From the NCBI RefSeq assembly GCF_900106695.1, contig NZ_FNMZ01000002.1:310001-374000 (forward strand): a DNA stretch of 64,000 nt. The letters are read 5' to 3'. The translations under genes and the position numbers were made by a program. Shown here piece by piece: positions 28,596 to 37,228 of this stretch (within the stretch, counting starts at the first letter, position 1; the number at the start of each line of letters is the position of its first letter). This DNA is from Albimonas donghaensis (GTDB lineage: Bacteria; Pseudomonadota; Alphaproteobacteria; Rhodobacterales; Rhodobacteraceae). The notes beneath the pieces are model-generated. The model did no database searches. It had not been told where the DNA came from and saw only the letters and a list, made by a program, of their open reading frames with translations.

Positions 28596-29312
28596 TCAGC
28601 CCTCCCGTCGTTGCATCTGGCGGTCGAGGATGGCGCCGAACTCGTCGGCGAAACTGTCCATCCGCCCGACCAGCCGGTCCGCCTGGCTCGACAGGTGATT
28701 GTAGAGCACCACCGCCGGGATCGCCGCCAGCAGGCCCAGCGCGGTCGCCAGCAGCGCCTCGGCGATGCCGGGCGCCACGACGGCGAGGTTGGTGTTCTGC
28801 GACATGGCGATGTTCTCGAAGGCGTTCTTGATGCCCCAGACCGTGCCGAACAGCCCGATGAAGGGCGCCACCGAGCCGGTCGTGGCCAGCGCGCCCAGCC
28901 GGGATTCGAGCGACTCGGCCTCCCGCTGGATGGCCACCGACATCACCCGCCCGATGCGCTGGTCGGCGCCGGCGATCAGCTTGCCTCCGGGGGCGTGGGA
29001 CTTGCGCCACTCCCCCATGCCGGCGACGAATATCCGCTCCAGCGCCGAGCGCGGCCGGTCGCCCAGCCGCTCATGCAGCTCATCGAGCGGCTGGCCCGAC
29101 CAGAAGGCGTTCTCGAACATCGCCGCGTCCCGGCGCGCCTTGCCGTAGCGCATGAATTTCGAGATCGCCACCGCCCATGACCAGATCGACGCCGCGATCA
29201 GCAGCACCATGACGATCTGCACGGTCAACGTCGCGCGCAGGAACAGCGCGGTCAGTGAAAAATCCATGTCGTGCGCCGCCGCGAGGGCGCTTGTCGCCTG
29301 CTCTGGGTCCAT
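28596..29312 (-). CDS. tolQ: Tol-Pal system protein TolQ (ExbB/MotA family)
   Basis: 238-residue polytopic protein with three membrane helices (about residues 20-42, 140-160 and 175-196). The conserved block GSVAPFIGLFGTVWGIKNAF and AEALLATALGLLAAIPAVVLYN carries the Thr and Gly residues lining the proton path with TolR. The ATG at 29312 has GAGG in front and yields the normal length. First gene of tolQRAB; 272 bp separate it from ybgC, with a leader dyad at 29381-29400. Confidence 0.96.
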   Translation of the reverse strand: MDPEQATSALAAAHDMDFSLTALFLRATLTVQIVMVLLIAASIWSWAVAISKFMRYGKARRDAAMFENAFWSGQPLDELHERLGDRPRSALERIFVAGMGEWRKSHAPGGKLIAGADQRIGRVMSVAIQREAESLESRLGALATTGSVAPFIGLFGTVWGIKNAFENIAMSQNTNLAVVAPGIAEALLATALGLLAAIPAVVLYNHLSSQADRLVGRMDSFADEFGAILDRQMQRREG

Positions 29313-29380
29313 GCCTCGTCCCCTGCTCCGCCTCCGGCCGGCCCGTCTTTTTGGCGGGGCCGGTCCGGTGCGCATCCCGT

Positions 29381-29400
29381 GGGTCCCTCCAATGGGACCC
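29381..29400. promoter_or_regulatory. Inverted repeat in the tolQ leader
   Basis: GGGTCCC-N6-GGGACCC is a perfect 7-bp dyad 69-88 bp before the tolQ ATG. Just upstream on the minus strand, TAGGAT (near 29414-29419) could be a -10 box, placing the dyad inside the first transcribed bases. It could be a protein site or an mRNA hairpin. Confidence 0.4.
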
Positions 29401-29584
29401 CGCTCCGGAAACGCATCCTACAGCAAGGCTTGCGGGTGAAACAGAAGGGCGGCGGCAATGTGACCATTCGGCGCCCGCGCGCGGCTTGCTCAAGACGCCG
29501 CAGGGGGGGCGGCGGGCGGGGGCCGCGGAACGCTGCGGCGCCCCCCGACCTCGCGCCCCCCTGCCCTTCGGCCCGGAGCGCCGT

Positions 29585-29995
29585 TCAGCCGCGCTCGGGG
29601 GCGAGCGCGGCGCGCAGGTCGGCGGGCAGCCGGGCCGGGCGGCCCTCGACGGTCATGCAGGCGATCCGGGCCGTGGCGCGGTTGAGCGTCTCGCCGTCGC
29701 GCAGCACCTCCTGCGTCATCTCCAGCGAGGCGCCGCGCAGGGCGCCGATCCCGGTCCGGATCTCCAGCAGGTCGTCGAAGCGGGCGGGGACGAGATAGTC
29801 GAGCGCGAAGCTCCGCACCACGAAGACCAGCCCCGCGGCCTTCATCGCCACCTGGTCGATGCCGAGATCGCGCAACGCCTCGGACCGTCCGCGTTCGTAG
29901 AAACGCAGGTAGTTGGCGTAGTAGACGACGCCGGCGAGGTCGGTGTCCTCGTAATAGACGCGGACGGAGATCGTGTGGGGCGGGCGAGAGGTCAT
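29585..29995 (-). CDS. ybgC: Tol-Pal associated acyl-CoA thioesterase YbgC
   Basis: 136-residue hot-dog-fold thioesterase. The active-site block YYEDTDLAGVVYYANYLRFYERGRSE contains the catalytic Asp (DTDLAGVVY) of the 4-hydroxybenzoyl-CoA thioesterase/YbgC family. YbgC hydrolyses short-chain or hydroxyacyl thioesters and is nearly always the first gene of tol-pal operons. The ATG at 29995 overlaps the stop of the upstream repeat-protein gene by 4 bp, so the two are translationally coupled. Confidence 0.95.
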   Translation of the reverse strand: MTSRPPHTISVRVYYEDTDLAGVVYYANYLRFYERGRSEALRDLGIDQVAMKAAGLVFVVRSFALDYLVPARFDDLLEIRTGIGALRGASLEMTQEVLRDGETLNRATARIACMTVEGRPARLPADLRAALAPERG

Positions 29996-31698
29996 GGCGT
30001 TCCGTCCGATTTCACAAGGCCCGAGAATCCCGCGACCGCGAGCAGCGACAGCCCCCAGCCCAGCGCGATATGGACCCAGAGATACCACCGCGCGGCGCGG
30101 GCGAAAGGCCATTCGGCGCTTTCGTCGGGGATCCAGTAGTCCTGCATCTCCAGGTCCACGATGGGCAGGAGCGTGTCGAGCGAATAGACGAAGGCGTTGA
30201 ACTCCGGGTATTTGGCGCCCTCCGGCTGGGCGAGGAAGCAGGCGAGCCGGGTCTGACCGGACGCGCGTCGCCCCTTCAGCGTCTCGCCCGTGCCGGCATC
30301 ATGCACCGGAGCGCCCAGCGCGGCGCCGCAGGCCACCCATTCGTCGGCGCGCAGGGTGTAGCCGGTGTTGGGCTTGAGCGCGCCGTTCCGCTCGGCCGCG
30401 TAGAACATCGCGAAGCCGATCAGGGCCAGCCCCGCCAGCCAGACGAAGGCCAGCATCGGCGCGCGTCCGTAGCGCACCGTGACGGCGAAGGCCGCGTCCC
30501 GCAGCCAGAACAGCGCCCGAGGCGCGGCCCCCATCTTCGCCCGCCGCGCGACGCGTTGCAGCTTCTCCTTGCGGATCAGCACCGTTCGTGCGTCGGCGAC
30601 ATGCCCCATCTCGCGGAACACTTTCGCGAGCTGCTCATAGGGTTGCGGCCAGAAGTCCTGCCCAAACCGCGCCTCGTCCTGCAGCGCCAGCCAGTCGAGC
30701 CGGCTGCGCGCATCTACAGGGCTTGAGATAAAGGCGTCGTAGCAGCAGCGGTCTAGCATGAGCTCACCGACCGAGGGCCAAGAGGCCGCCTCGACATCAA
30801 TGTAACCAAATCTCGAGTTCGTCATGTCGAGGGTGCCGCACACGCGAGTTTCGCCACGGAGGATGAGCCCACCCGTGACCCAGGCATCCCGAACCATCAG
30901 TGCGACCCCATACTCCTTGCGAAAAGACGACCCCACGCAAATGAGGTCATGCTTTAGCCTGGCATGGAGCAAACGAGCTGCGCCACGCACCTCTGTTCGT
31001 GTCAGAAGCACGTCGCCCTCTACTTCAATGGCGTCCGCATTGAGCGCAGCTCCATATTCTTGCTCAAAATAAGCGGAGTCACAGTCGAAGTTTCCGCCCA
31101 GCCGCGCGCCGGGGAACCGCGCCTCGCCCTGCACCACCGCCCCGCGCAGGAACACGGAGCCCCGCGTCTCGAGCCCGTCGGCGGTCAACGCGAAGCCCCC
31201 CTCCCGCTCGAACCGCGCGCCGACGCAGTCCAGGTTCCCGCCCAGCCGCGCACCGGGGAACCGCGCCTCGCCCTGCACCACCGCCCCGCGCAGGAACACG
31301 TCGCCCCGCGTCTCGAGCCGGTCGGCGTCGATGCCCGGAAGATGCGAGCCAATGAGGCTGAGGTTGGCGAGGCGGGCCGAAAGCAGCAGCGGCGGCGCGT
31401 CGAAGCGGCAGTCGAGAAGGCCGAGGTCGAGGTCGATCTGCGGGCCGCGCAGGTCGAGCAGGCCGGCGATCCAGGCGCCCTGGATGTGCAGGCCACTTGG
31501 CGGCGGGGCGGCGCCTTCGCAGCCGCCGCGGGCGAGGACGGCGACGAATTCGGCGCGGATCTTTCGGGTATCGTCACCCTCGGTCGGCAGATCCCCGCCG
31601 ATCACCACATCCTCGTCCTCGGCCATGCGGGCGAGGACCCGGGCCTCGGCCGGAAGGAGATTTCCGAAACGGGTGCGGAGGGCGGCGGGGATGATCAT
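29992..31698 (-). CDS. Beta-helix/pentapeptide-like repeat membrane protein inserted between ruvB and ybgC
   Basis: 568-residue protein of unknown function. Residues 1-65 are helical (FGNLLPAEARVLARMAEDED). From about 70 to 300 a repeat region of five units (about 48 residues each) is built on the pattern L-x-G-x-V-x-L-R-G…A-R-F-x-G-A-R-L-G-G-x-x-D-C, most likely a right-handed beta-helix; units two and three are almost identical. A conserved helical block follows (PQPYEQLAKVFREMGHVADA, near 355), then membrane segments at about 415-436 and 539-562 enclosing a loop of about 100 residues with Cys and FVYSLDTLLPIVDLEMQDYW. Related proteins are annotated pentapeptide-repeat or, wrongly, membrane-associated oxidoreductase. 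The 3' end overlaps ybgC by 4 bp; ruvB lies 100 bp upstream. GC falls to about 58 % at 30721-31080. The ATG at 31698 is preferred over an upstream ATG at 31734. A role in the envelope, coupled to Tol-Pal, is inference from position. Confidence 0.8.
   Translation of the reverse strand: MIIPAALRTRFGNLLPAEARVLARMAEDEDVVIGGDLPTEGDDTRKIRAEFVAVLARGGCEGAAPPPSGLHIQGAWIAGLLDLRGPQIDLDLGLLDCRFDAPPLLLSARLANLSLIGSHLPGIDADRLETRGDVFLRGAVVQGEARFPGARLGGNLDCVGARFEREGGFALTADGLETRGSVFLRGAVVQGEARFPGARLGGNFDCDSAYFEQEYGAALNADAIEVEGDVLLTRTEVRGAARLLHARLKHDLICVGSSFRKEYGVALMVRDAWVTGGLILRGETRVCGTLDMTNSRFGYIDVEAASWPSVGELMLDRCCYDAFISSPVDARSRLDWLALQDEARFGQDFWPQPYEQLAKVFREMGHVADARTVLIRKEKLQRVARRAKMGAAPRALFWLRDAAFAVTVRYGRAPMLAFVWLAGLALIGFAMFYAAERNGALKPNTGYTLRADEWVACGAALGAPVHDAGTGETLKGRRASGQTRLACFLAQPEGAKYPEFNAFVYSLDTLLPIVDLEMQDYWIPDESAEWPFARAARWYLWVHIALGWGLSLLAVAGFSGLVKSDGTP
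31091..31324. repeat. Intragenic direct repeat, 144-bp period
   Basis: About 88 bp at 31093-31180 recur at 31237-31324 with roughly four mismatches. The period of 144 bp is exactly 48 codons, so one beta-helix unit was duplicated in frame, apparently recently, because synonymous positions are nearly unchanged. Confidence 0.9.
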
Positions 31699-31798
31699 GG
31701 GATGAACGATCCTCCGCCCCGGTCGCCGCGTCAATCCGGGACGCTCAGGCCGAGCCCGCCGCCCGCGCCGGGCCCCGCCCCGCCCCTCGGCCGGCCCG

Positions 31799-32872
31799 TC
31801 AACCGTCGAAAAGACCGCCCGGACGCGGCTCCGGCGTCGGCGGGCGGGGCGGCTCCAGCCCCAGGTGGCGCCAGGCGCGGGCGGCCAGCATGCGGCCGCG
31901 GGGGGTGCGCTGGATCAGGCCGGATTGCAGGAGGAACGGCTCGATCACCTCCTCCAGCGCGTCGCGGGCCTCGGACAGGGCGGCGGCGATGGTCTCGATG
32001 CCGACCGGGCCGCCATTGTAGTGGTCCGACAGCAGACGCAGGTATCGCCGGTCCCCCGCATCCAGCCCGAGGTCGTCCACCCCCAGCCTTGTCAGCGCCC
32101 GGTCGGCGATGGCGCGGGTCACGGTTCCGTCCCCCTCCACCACCGCGAAATCCACCACCCGGCGCAGCAGCCGCCCGGCGATGCGCGGCGTGCCGCGGGC
32201 GCGGCGCGCGATCTCCTCGGCCCCGTCGGGGGCGGCGGGGGCGCCCATCAGGCGCGCGCCGCGGGTCACGATCTTCACCAGGTCGGGAATGTCGTAGAAT
32301 TCCAGCCGCACCGGGATCCCGAACCGGTCCCGCAAAGGCGTGGTCAGCAGCCCCAGCCGCGTCGTCGCCCCGACCAGCGTGAAGGGCGGCAGGTCGATGC
32401 GCACGGTGCGCGCCGCCGGCCCCTCGCCGATCACCAGGTCCAGCGCGAAATCCTCCAGCGCGGGATACAGGATCTCCTCCACCGCCGGGTTCATGCGGTG
32501 GATCTCGTCGATGAACAGCACGTCGCGCGCGTCCAGGTTGGTCAGGATCGCCGCCAGGTCCCCGGCCTTGGCCAGCACCGGGCCCGAGGTCATGCGGAAG
32601 TTCACCCCCAGCTCCCGCGCCACGATCTGCGCCAGCGTGGTCTTGCCCAGCCCGGGAGGGCCGTGGAACAGCGTGTGGTCCATGGCCTCGCCCCGCATCC
32701 GCGCGCTTTCGATGAAGACGCGGAGGTTGGCGCGGGCCTCGGGCTGCCCCACGAAATCGTCGAGCGTCTGGGGGCGCAGCGCGCGGTCGGCCTCGTCGCC
32801 CGGGCGGGCGTCGCGGTCCACCAGACGGTCCGGATCGGGCAGGCGGTCCGGGTCGGGAGCGGGAACGGGCAT
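31799..32872 (-). CDS. ruvB: Holliday junction branch migration ATPase RuvB
   Basis: 357-residue hexameric AAA+ motor that drives branch migration with RuvA. Walker A is [16 protein letters not shown] (near residue 70), Walker [11 protein letters not shown], sensor [18 protein letters not shown] with the Arg finger region, and the winged-helix C-terminus is [17 protein letters not shown]. The N-terminus carries a repeated Pro-Asp-Arg-Leu stretch ([16 protein letters not shown]). It starts 10 bp after ruvA. Confidence 0.97.
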   Translation of the reverse strand: MPVPAPDPDRLPDPDRLVDRDARPGDEADRALRPQTLDDFVGQPEARANLRVFIESARMRGEAMDHTLFHGPPGLGKTTLAQIVARELGVNFRMTSGPVLAKAGDLAAILTNLDARDVLFIDEIHRMNPAVEEILYPALEDFALDLVIGEGPAARTVRIDLPPFTLVGATTRLGLLTTPLRDRFGIPVRLEFYDIPDLVKIVTRGARLMGAPAAPDGAEEIARRARGTPRIAGRLLRRVVDFAVVEGDGTVTRAIADRALTRLGVDDLGLDAGDRRYLRLLSDHYNGGPVGIETIAAALSEARDALEEVIEPFLLQSGLIQRTPRGRMLAARAWRHLGLEPPRPPTPEPRPGGLFDG

Positions 32873-32882
32873 GGCGCGGGCC

Positions 32883-33617
32883 TCAGCGGACGGGCGAAAG
32901 CGCGCGCAGGGCGGCGCGTATCAGGGCGGCGGGCTCGGGCGGGCCGGGCTCGGCGTCGGCGGCCTCCATCACCGCGGCGGCGGCCTGGCCCTCGGGATAG
33001 CCGAGATTGACCAGCGCCGACAGGGCGTCGGCCTGGGCGGCGGCGGAAGCGGCGGCCTCGACCTGCGCGGCGGAGGGCGCGGCGGGTTTGCGGCCCTTCT
33101 TCGGGGCGGCGGCCGGGGCGTGAGCGGAGGCCGGCGCGGCGGGCGCCGCCTCCGGATCATCGACCAGCGCCTCGGCCAGCGCCGGACGCGCGCCCCGCGC
33201 CCCCATCGCCATCACCGTCGGCGCCTTGGACCGCAGCTCCAGCACCACGCGCTCCGCCAGCTTCGGCCCCACGCCGGGCGCCCGGCGCAGCGCGCCCGCG
33301 TCGCCCAGCCCGATGGCCCGGCCGACCCCGTCCGTCCCCAGCAGCCCGAGCATGGCCAGCGCGTGCTTCGGCCCCACCCCCTGCACGGAGACCAGCAGCC
33401 GGTGCCATTCCTTCTCCACCAGCGTCGGGAAACCGTAGAGCTGCATGAGATCCTCGCGCACCACCATCTCGGTGTAGAGCGCGGCGAACTCCCCCGGCCC
33501 CGGCAGCGCGGCCAGCGTCCGGGTCGAGGCGTGGACGACATAGCCGACCCCCGCCGCCTCGATCAGCACGTGATCCTCGGCGATATAGTCGATGCGGCCC
33601 GAGATCTTGCCGATCAT
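32883..33617 (-). CDS. ruvA: Holliday junction DNA helicase subunit RuvA
   Basis: 244 residues: domain I ([20 protein letters not shown]), helix-hairpin-helix domain II ([15 protein letters not shown] and [16 protein letters not shown]), and domain III at the C-terminus ([19 protein letters not shown]). An Ala/Pro-rich linker of about 60 residues between domains II and III makes it longer than the usual 200-215. Its ATG overlaps the ruvC stop by 4 bp. Confidence 0.96.
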   Translation of the reverse strand: MIGKISGRIDYIAEDHVLIEAAGVGYVVHASTRTLAALPGPGEFAALYTEMVVREDLMQLYGFPTLVEKEWHRLLVSVQGVGPKHALAMLGLLGTDGVGRAIGLGDAGALRRAPGVGPKLAERVVLELRSKAPTVMAMGARGARPALAEALVDDPEAAPAAPASAHAPAAAPKKGRKPAAPSAAQVEAAASAAAQADALSALVNLGYPEGQAAAAVMEAADAEPGPPEPAALIRAALRALSPVR

Positions 33618-34138
33618 CGCGCGGCCCTCCCGGTCCCGGAGGCCGCGGCCAGCGCCGCCTCCAGCCGTCCGCCGGCGCGGGAATGGAAGGCGTGGCACAG
33701 CGCGATGGCCAGCGCGTCGGTGGCGTCGGGGCCGGCGAGCGTGGCGGTGGGGAGCTGAAGGCGCACCATGTGCTCCACCTGCGGCTTGGCGGCGTGGCCG
33801 ACCCCGACCACCGCCTTCTTCACCGCGTTGGGCGCGTATTCGGCCACCGGCAGCCCGGCGCGCGCCGGCACCAGCAGCGCCACCGCCCGCGCCTGCCCCA
33901 GCTTCAGCGTCCCGGCCGCGTCCTTGTTGACGAAGGTATGCTCGACCGAAGCCGCCTCCGGCGCCATCCGCGCCACCACGTCCGTGAGCTGGTCGAACAG
34001 GCTCAGCAGCCGGGTCGCCAGATCCTCGCCCCGCGATTCGCAGACCCCGTTCGCGACATGGGAGATTCGCCCCGAGACGCTCTCGATCACCCCCCAGCCG
34101 GTCCGTCTGAGCCCCGGGTCGATCCCGATGATCCGCAT
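33614..34138 (-). CDS. ruvC: Crossover junction endodeoxyribonuclease RuvC
   Basis: 174-residue Holliday junction resolvase with an RNase H fold. Catalytic acidic residues are in [18 protein letters not shown] (Asp7), in [11 protein letters not shown] (Glu), and in [16 protein letters not shown] (the C-terminal Asp pair). The ATG at 34138 gives the standard N-terminus. First gene of ruvCAB and of the whole leftward block down to ftsH; its promoter must lie within 34139-34310. Confidence 0.97.
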   Translation of the reverse strand: MRIIGIDPGLRRTGWGVIESVSGRISHVANGVCESRGEDLATRLLSLFDQLTDVVARMAPEAASVEHTFVNKDAAGTLKLGQARAVALLVPARAGLPVAEYAPNAVKKAVVGVGHAAKPQVEHMVRLQLPTATLAGPDATDALAIALCHAFHSRAGGRLEAALAAASGTGRAAR

Positions 34139-34310
34139 GCGTCCGCCTCTTTCGCGTGGAATTTTCGGAGAACTAGCACGAAAGGCGAACATCTGGCCAG
34201 CGAAAGGGGTCGGATCGGTGACGGTTTCGAGACGGTCCGAGGCTGAAACCGACACGGGAACGTCGGAAACCGACCTCGCGCAACCAACTGTAAACGAACA
34301 GCTTTCTCCT

Positions 34311-34337
34311 ATGCGCAGTGCGCATGGGTCCCATGCG
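34311..34337. promoter_or_regulatory. Two overlapping perfect palindromes between ruvC and the DUF1127 gene
   Basis: ATGCGCA-G-TGCGCAT (34311-34325) and CGCATGGG-T-CCCATGCG (34321-34337) share the half-site GCGCAT/CGCAT, giving three alternating copies of one recognition unit. They lie 174 bp before ruvC and 143 bp before the DUF1127 gene, in an A/T-richer divergent promoter region. This looks like a cooperative operator; the protein is unknown. Confidence 0.6.
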
Positions 34338-34479
34338 AAAACGGGGATTGCCTAAAGATGCGGCGCCCCCTAGATGCGGCTGGCGCGGGACGGAGGCGAG
34401 CGATGAAGCCTCCGCCCCGCGTCGGCTTTTCGCCTGACATGCCGTCCGTTTCCGCCGTCCCTGCCTTGAGGTCCCGACC

Positions 34480-34698
34480 ATGGCCAACATGACCGTCAAC
34501 ACCCCCGCCCTGCCCCGCGGCGCCGTGCTCATCCACTCGATCATCTGCGCGTTCGAGTCGGTGGTCGCCGCCGCCCAGACCTGGAACGCCCGCCGTAGCA
34601 CCGCGTCGGAGCTGGCCAAGCTGTCGCGCACCCAGCTGTCGGACATCGGCCTCGAAGGCATCACCTCGGACGATCTGTCGGCGCGCCTGCGCCGCTGA
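34480..34698 (+). CDS. DUF1127 (YjiS-like) small protein
   Basis: 72 residues. The C-terminal half is the DUF1127 motif (ARRSTASELAKLSRTQLSDI followed by GLEGITSDDLSARLRR), a short Arg-rich helical unit. In alphaproteobacteria small DUF1127 proteins have been tied to RNA turnover, phosphate and stress responses. The N-terminal half is hydrophobic (VLIHSIICAFESVVAAAQTW) and may be amphipathic. GAGG lies 10 bp ahead of the ATG, and a strong terminator follows, so the gene is monocistronic, under the dyads at 34311-34337. Confidence 0.88.
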   Translation: MANMTVNTPALPRGAVLIHSIICAFESVVAAAQTWNARRSTASELAKLSRTQLSDIGLEGITSDDLSARLRR

Positions 34699-34728
34699 CG
34701 ACACGACCGACCTCAAGGGGTCAGGCGG

Positions 34729-34760
34729 CGCCGCCTCCGCGATGCGGAGGCGGCGTTTTT
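34729..34760 (+). terminator. Rho-independent terminator of the DUF1127 gene
   Basis: CGCCGCCTCCGC / GCGGAGGCGGCG, a perfect 12-bp dyad with a 3-nt centre, is followed directly by TTTTT, 30 bp beyond the stop. Confidence 0.92.
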
Positions 34761-34917
34761 CGTTTCCGGGGGGAAGGTCGCGGGGGAGGGTCGCCGGGTA
34801 GGGTCGCGGGGGAGCCGTTCCGGGGCGGCGCCCGCCGATGCGCGGCCCCGCGACCGGCGCGCGCCCGTCCCGACGACGTTGCGGCCCCGCTCAGACCTTG
34901 AGCAGGCGCAGACCCGC

Positions 34918-35787
34918 TCAGCCCTTGAGCAGCAAAAGGGTGGTCCAGCCTTCCAGCCGGATACGATCGACCCGCTGGAAGCCGTGCCCCGCGAACATGA
35001 CCTCGACGCCGCGGGCCTGGTCGTGCAGCAGGCCCGACAGCACCGCATAGCCGCCGGGCGCCGTGACCTCGGAGATCTGCGGGGCCAGGCGCTTGAGCGG
35101 GTTGGCGAGGATGTTGGCGAAGACCAGCCCGTAGGGGCCGGCGTTCCGGATCACCGGGGCGCGCAACCCGTCGGCGCGGGCGATGCGCATCCAGGGGGAG
35201 AGGCCGTTGGCGATGGCGTTGGCCCGCGCGGTGCGGACCGCCACCGGATCGATGTCGGTGGCCACGACGACCGACCGCCAGGCGGCGGCGGCGGCCATGC
35301 CCAGCACCCCGGTGCCGCAGCCCACATCCAGCGTGCGGCGGCTGACCAGCCCCTCCTTCAGCAGCCGCTCCAGCGCCAGCAGGCAGCCGCGGGTGGTGCC
35401 GTGATGGCCGGTGCCGAAGGCCATGGCGGCCTCGATCTCCAGCCCGACCTTGTTGATCGGGATGTCGGCGGCGTCATGGCCGCCATGCACCACGAAACGG
35501 CCGGCCTCGACGGGGGAAAGCTCGCGGCGCACCTGGGCGACCCAGTCGGTCTCATCGAGCTTCGAGACCGCGAAGGGCCGGGCGCCATGGGCGGCGGCCA
35601 GCAGGGCGAGCGCGACCTCGTCGGGTTTCTCTTCGTAATAGGCGCCGACCTCCCAGAGGCCGGAGCCGTCCTCGACCTCCAGCACCGCGAGCGCGGTGGG
35701 CTCGAGGTCCAGCGCCTCGACATCCTCGCCCAGCGCGTAGGCGGCGGCTTCGCCGGGAAGGGTGGTGAGGGCGGTCCAGGTGGTCAT
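34918..35787 (-). CDS. prmA: Ribosomal protein L11 methyltransferase
   Basis: 289-residue SAM-dependent enzyme that trimethylates ribosomal protein L11. The N-terminal substrate-recognition domain spans about 1-120; the Rossmann methyltransferase part has MAFGTGHHGTTRGCLLALE, motif I TLDVGCGTGVLGMAAAAAW and the catalytic-loop equivalent VFANILANPLKRLAP. Length is near the family norm. The ATG at 35787 agrees with conserved WTALTTLPGEAAA at the N-terminus. Confidence 0.93.
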   Translation of the reverse strand: MTTWTALTTLPGEAAAYALGEDVEALDLEPTALAVLEVEDGSGLWEVGAYYEEKPDEVALALLAAAHGARPFAVSKLDETDWVAQVRRELSPVEAGRFVVHGGHDAADIPINKVGLEIEAAMAFGTGHHGTTRGCLLALERLLKEGLVSRRTLDVGCGTGVLGMAAAAAWRSVVVATDIDPVAVRTARANAIANGLSPWMRIARADGLRAPVIRNAGPYGLVFANILANPLKRLAPQISEVTAPGGYAVLSGLLHDQARGVEVMFAGHGFQRVDRIRLEGWTTLLLLKG

Positions 35788-36182
35788 CGCGGCGTCTCCG
35801 TTGGGGCGGGGCCGGGATGCGGCGCCGGGGCGGTCGCGTCAAGCCGGGGTTGGGCGCGGAGACGCAGGGAGGCGCCGCGCAGAGCGCGCGCGGGCGGCGA
35901 CGAGGCGCCCGCGGCGCGCGGAACCGGGGGCGCGGGGGGCGCCGTCGCCCGGCTCTCCCGGACGGGCCCTTGCAGATCAGCCCTCCGAGTCGAGCCCTCC
36001 GAGTCGGGGCCTCCGGGACGGGTCCCTGGGGGCCGGGCCCTGCGCCGGGGGCCACACGAGGACCGTACGGGGCGCGGTCCGGGCGCGGCAACCCCGCGCC
36101 GAAGGCGCCCGCCCGAAGGCCAGTCATGGCCGGAGAAGACGGCTCGCCCCGCAGGGGCTCCGCCGAAGTCCCGCCCGCGCCC
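35788..36182. other. Intergenic region prmA-msrA with two repeat elements
   Basis: 395 bp without a supported gene. It holds one copy of the 31-bp GC-rich repeat (35906-35936), a short tandem pair of AGCCCTCCGAGTCG near 35988-36015, and one copy of the 56-bp double-hairpin element (36112-36167), 15 bp from the msrA stop. Confidence 0.7.
36112..36167. repeat. 56-bp double-hairpin element, copy 1
   Basis: Layout: CCCGAAGGCC, 6-nt loop (AGTCAT), GGCCGGAGA, 8 variable bases, CGCCCCGCAGGGGC, then TCCGCCGAA. Two stems can form, one on AGGCC/GGCC(G) and one on GCCCC-GCA-GGGGC. The same order with the same spacing occurs at 39786-39841. Confidence 0.75.
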
Positions 36183-36830
36183 TCAGGCGCCGACGCCGAT
36201 CGGGCAGGTCACGCCGGTTCCGTCCACGCCGCAATAGCCGCCCGGATTCTTGGACAGGTATTGCTGGTGATAATCCTCGGCGAAGAAGAACGGGCCGGTG
36301 GGCTGGATCTCGGTCGTGATCCTGCCGTAGCCCGCCGCCTTCAGCCGCTGCTGGTAGGCGTCGCGCGAGGTCTCGGCCGCGATCTTCTGGCTGTCGCCGG
36401 AATAATAGATGCCCGAGCGGTACTGGCTGCCCACGTCATTGCCCTGGCGCATGCCCTGGGTCGGGTCGTGCCCCTCCCAGAAGGTCTGCAGGAGGCGGTC
36501 GTAGGAGATGACCGAGGGGTCGAAGGCCACCAGCACCGCCTCGGTGTGCCCGGTGCGGCCGGTGCAGATCTCGCGGTAGGTGGGGTTGGGGGTCAGCCCG
36601 GCGACATAGCCGACGGCGGTCACCCATACGCCATCGAGGGTCCAGAAGCGGCGCTCCACCCCCCAGAAACAGCCCATGGCGAAAACCGCGGTCTCGATCC
36701 CCTCGGGGAACGGACCCTGGAGCGGGCGTCCGGATACGTGGTGCAGTTCGGCGGTGGGGATCGGGTCGGGACGACCCGGCAGCGCGGTGGCGGCGGTCGG
36801 CAGGTCGTCGGCTTTGCGCATGAAAAACAT
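36183..36830 (-). CDS. msrA: Peptide methionine (S)-S-oxide reductase MsrA
   Basis: 215-residue enzyme that repairs the S-epimer of methionine sulfoxide. The catalytic motif GCFWG has Cys54; Glu and Tyr partners are in VERRFW and QYRSGIYY. Resolving cysteines are near the C-terminus in [19 protein letters not shown]. The N-terminal extension of about 45 residues is usual for the E. coli-type long form. GGAGGAGA precedes the ATG at 36830. Confidence 0.95.
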   Translation of the reverse strand: MFFMRKADDLPTAATALPGRPDPIPTAELHHVSGRPLQGPFPEGIETAVFAMGCFWGVERRFWTLDGVWVTAVGYVAGLTPNPTYREICTGRTGHTEAVLVAFDPSVISYDRLLQTFWEGHDPTQGMRQGNDVGSQYRSGIYYSGDSQKIAAETSRDAYQQRLKAAGYGRITTEIQPTGPFFFAEDYHQQYLSKNPGGYCGVDGTGVTCPIGVGA

Positions 36831-37228
36831 TCGGCGTCTCCTCCGGCGTGAGGCCCCAATGTAAGGGCTCGGGACGGTCCCGCCTAGCCCCACCCGCGAC
36901 AATTCGGCGCGAGGCGCGGCGGCGCGCGCCATCTCGCTGTCCTCGCGCCCCCCCCGCCGAGGGAGCGCCGCGTCCTCCGCCGCGCCCGTGGAGAACTTCC
37001 GCCCGCGGCGCGTCCAGCCCCTGGCGCCCGTGGCCAGGTCCCCAACCGGCGCCGCTCCCCCCGGTTCCGCCGGCGCCGCCCCCTCCGCGCGCCGCGGGCG
37101 TCCCGGTCCAACCCGCGGGCGGGTCGACGCGGCGCCCCGCAGGCGACCTGCGCCGGCCCGTCCCGCCGCGCGGAACATATAAAGAACGCCCCTTTCCCCG
37201 GCGCCCCGTCCGCGCTACCCTGCCGCCC
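36831..37228. other. Divergent intergenic region msrA-uvrD
   Basis: 398 bp with no supported gene despite open frames. It contains two copies of the CGCCCGCGGCGCG core repeat (37000-37012 plus orientation; 37085-37100 minus orientation). A TATAAA box (37178-37183), about 45 bp before the helicase start, is a possible -10 element; no -35 box is evident. Confidence 0.5.
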
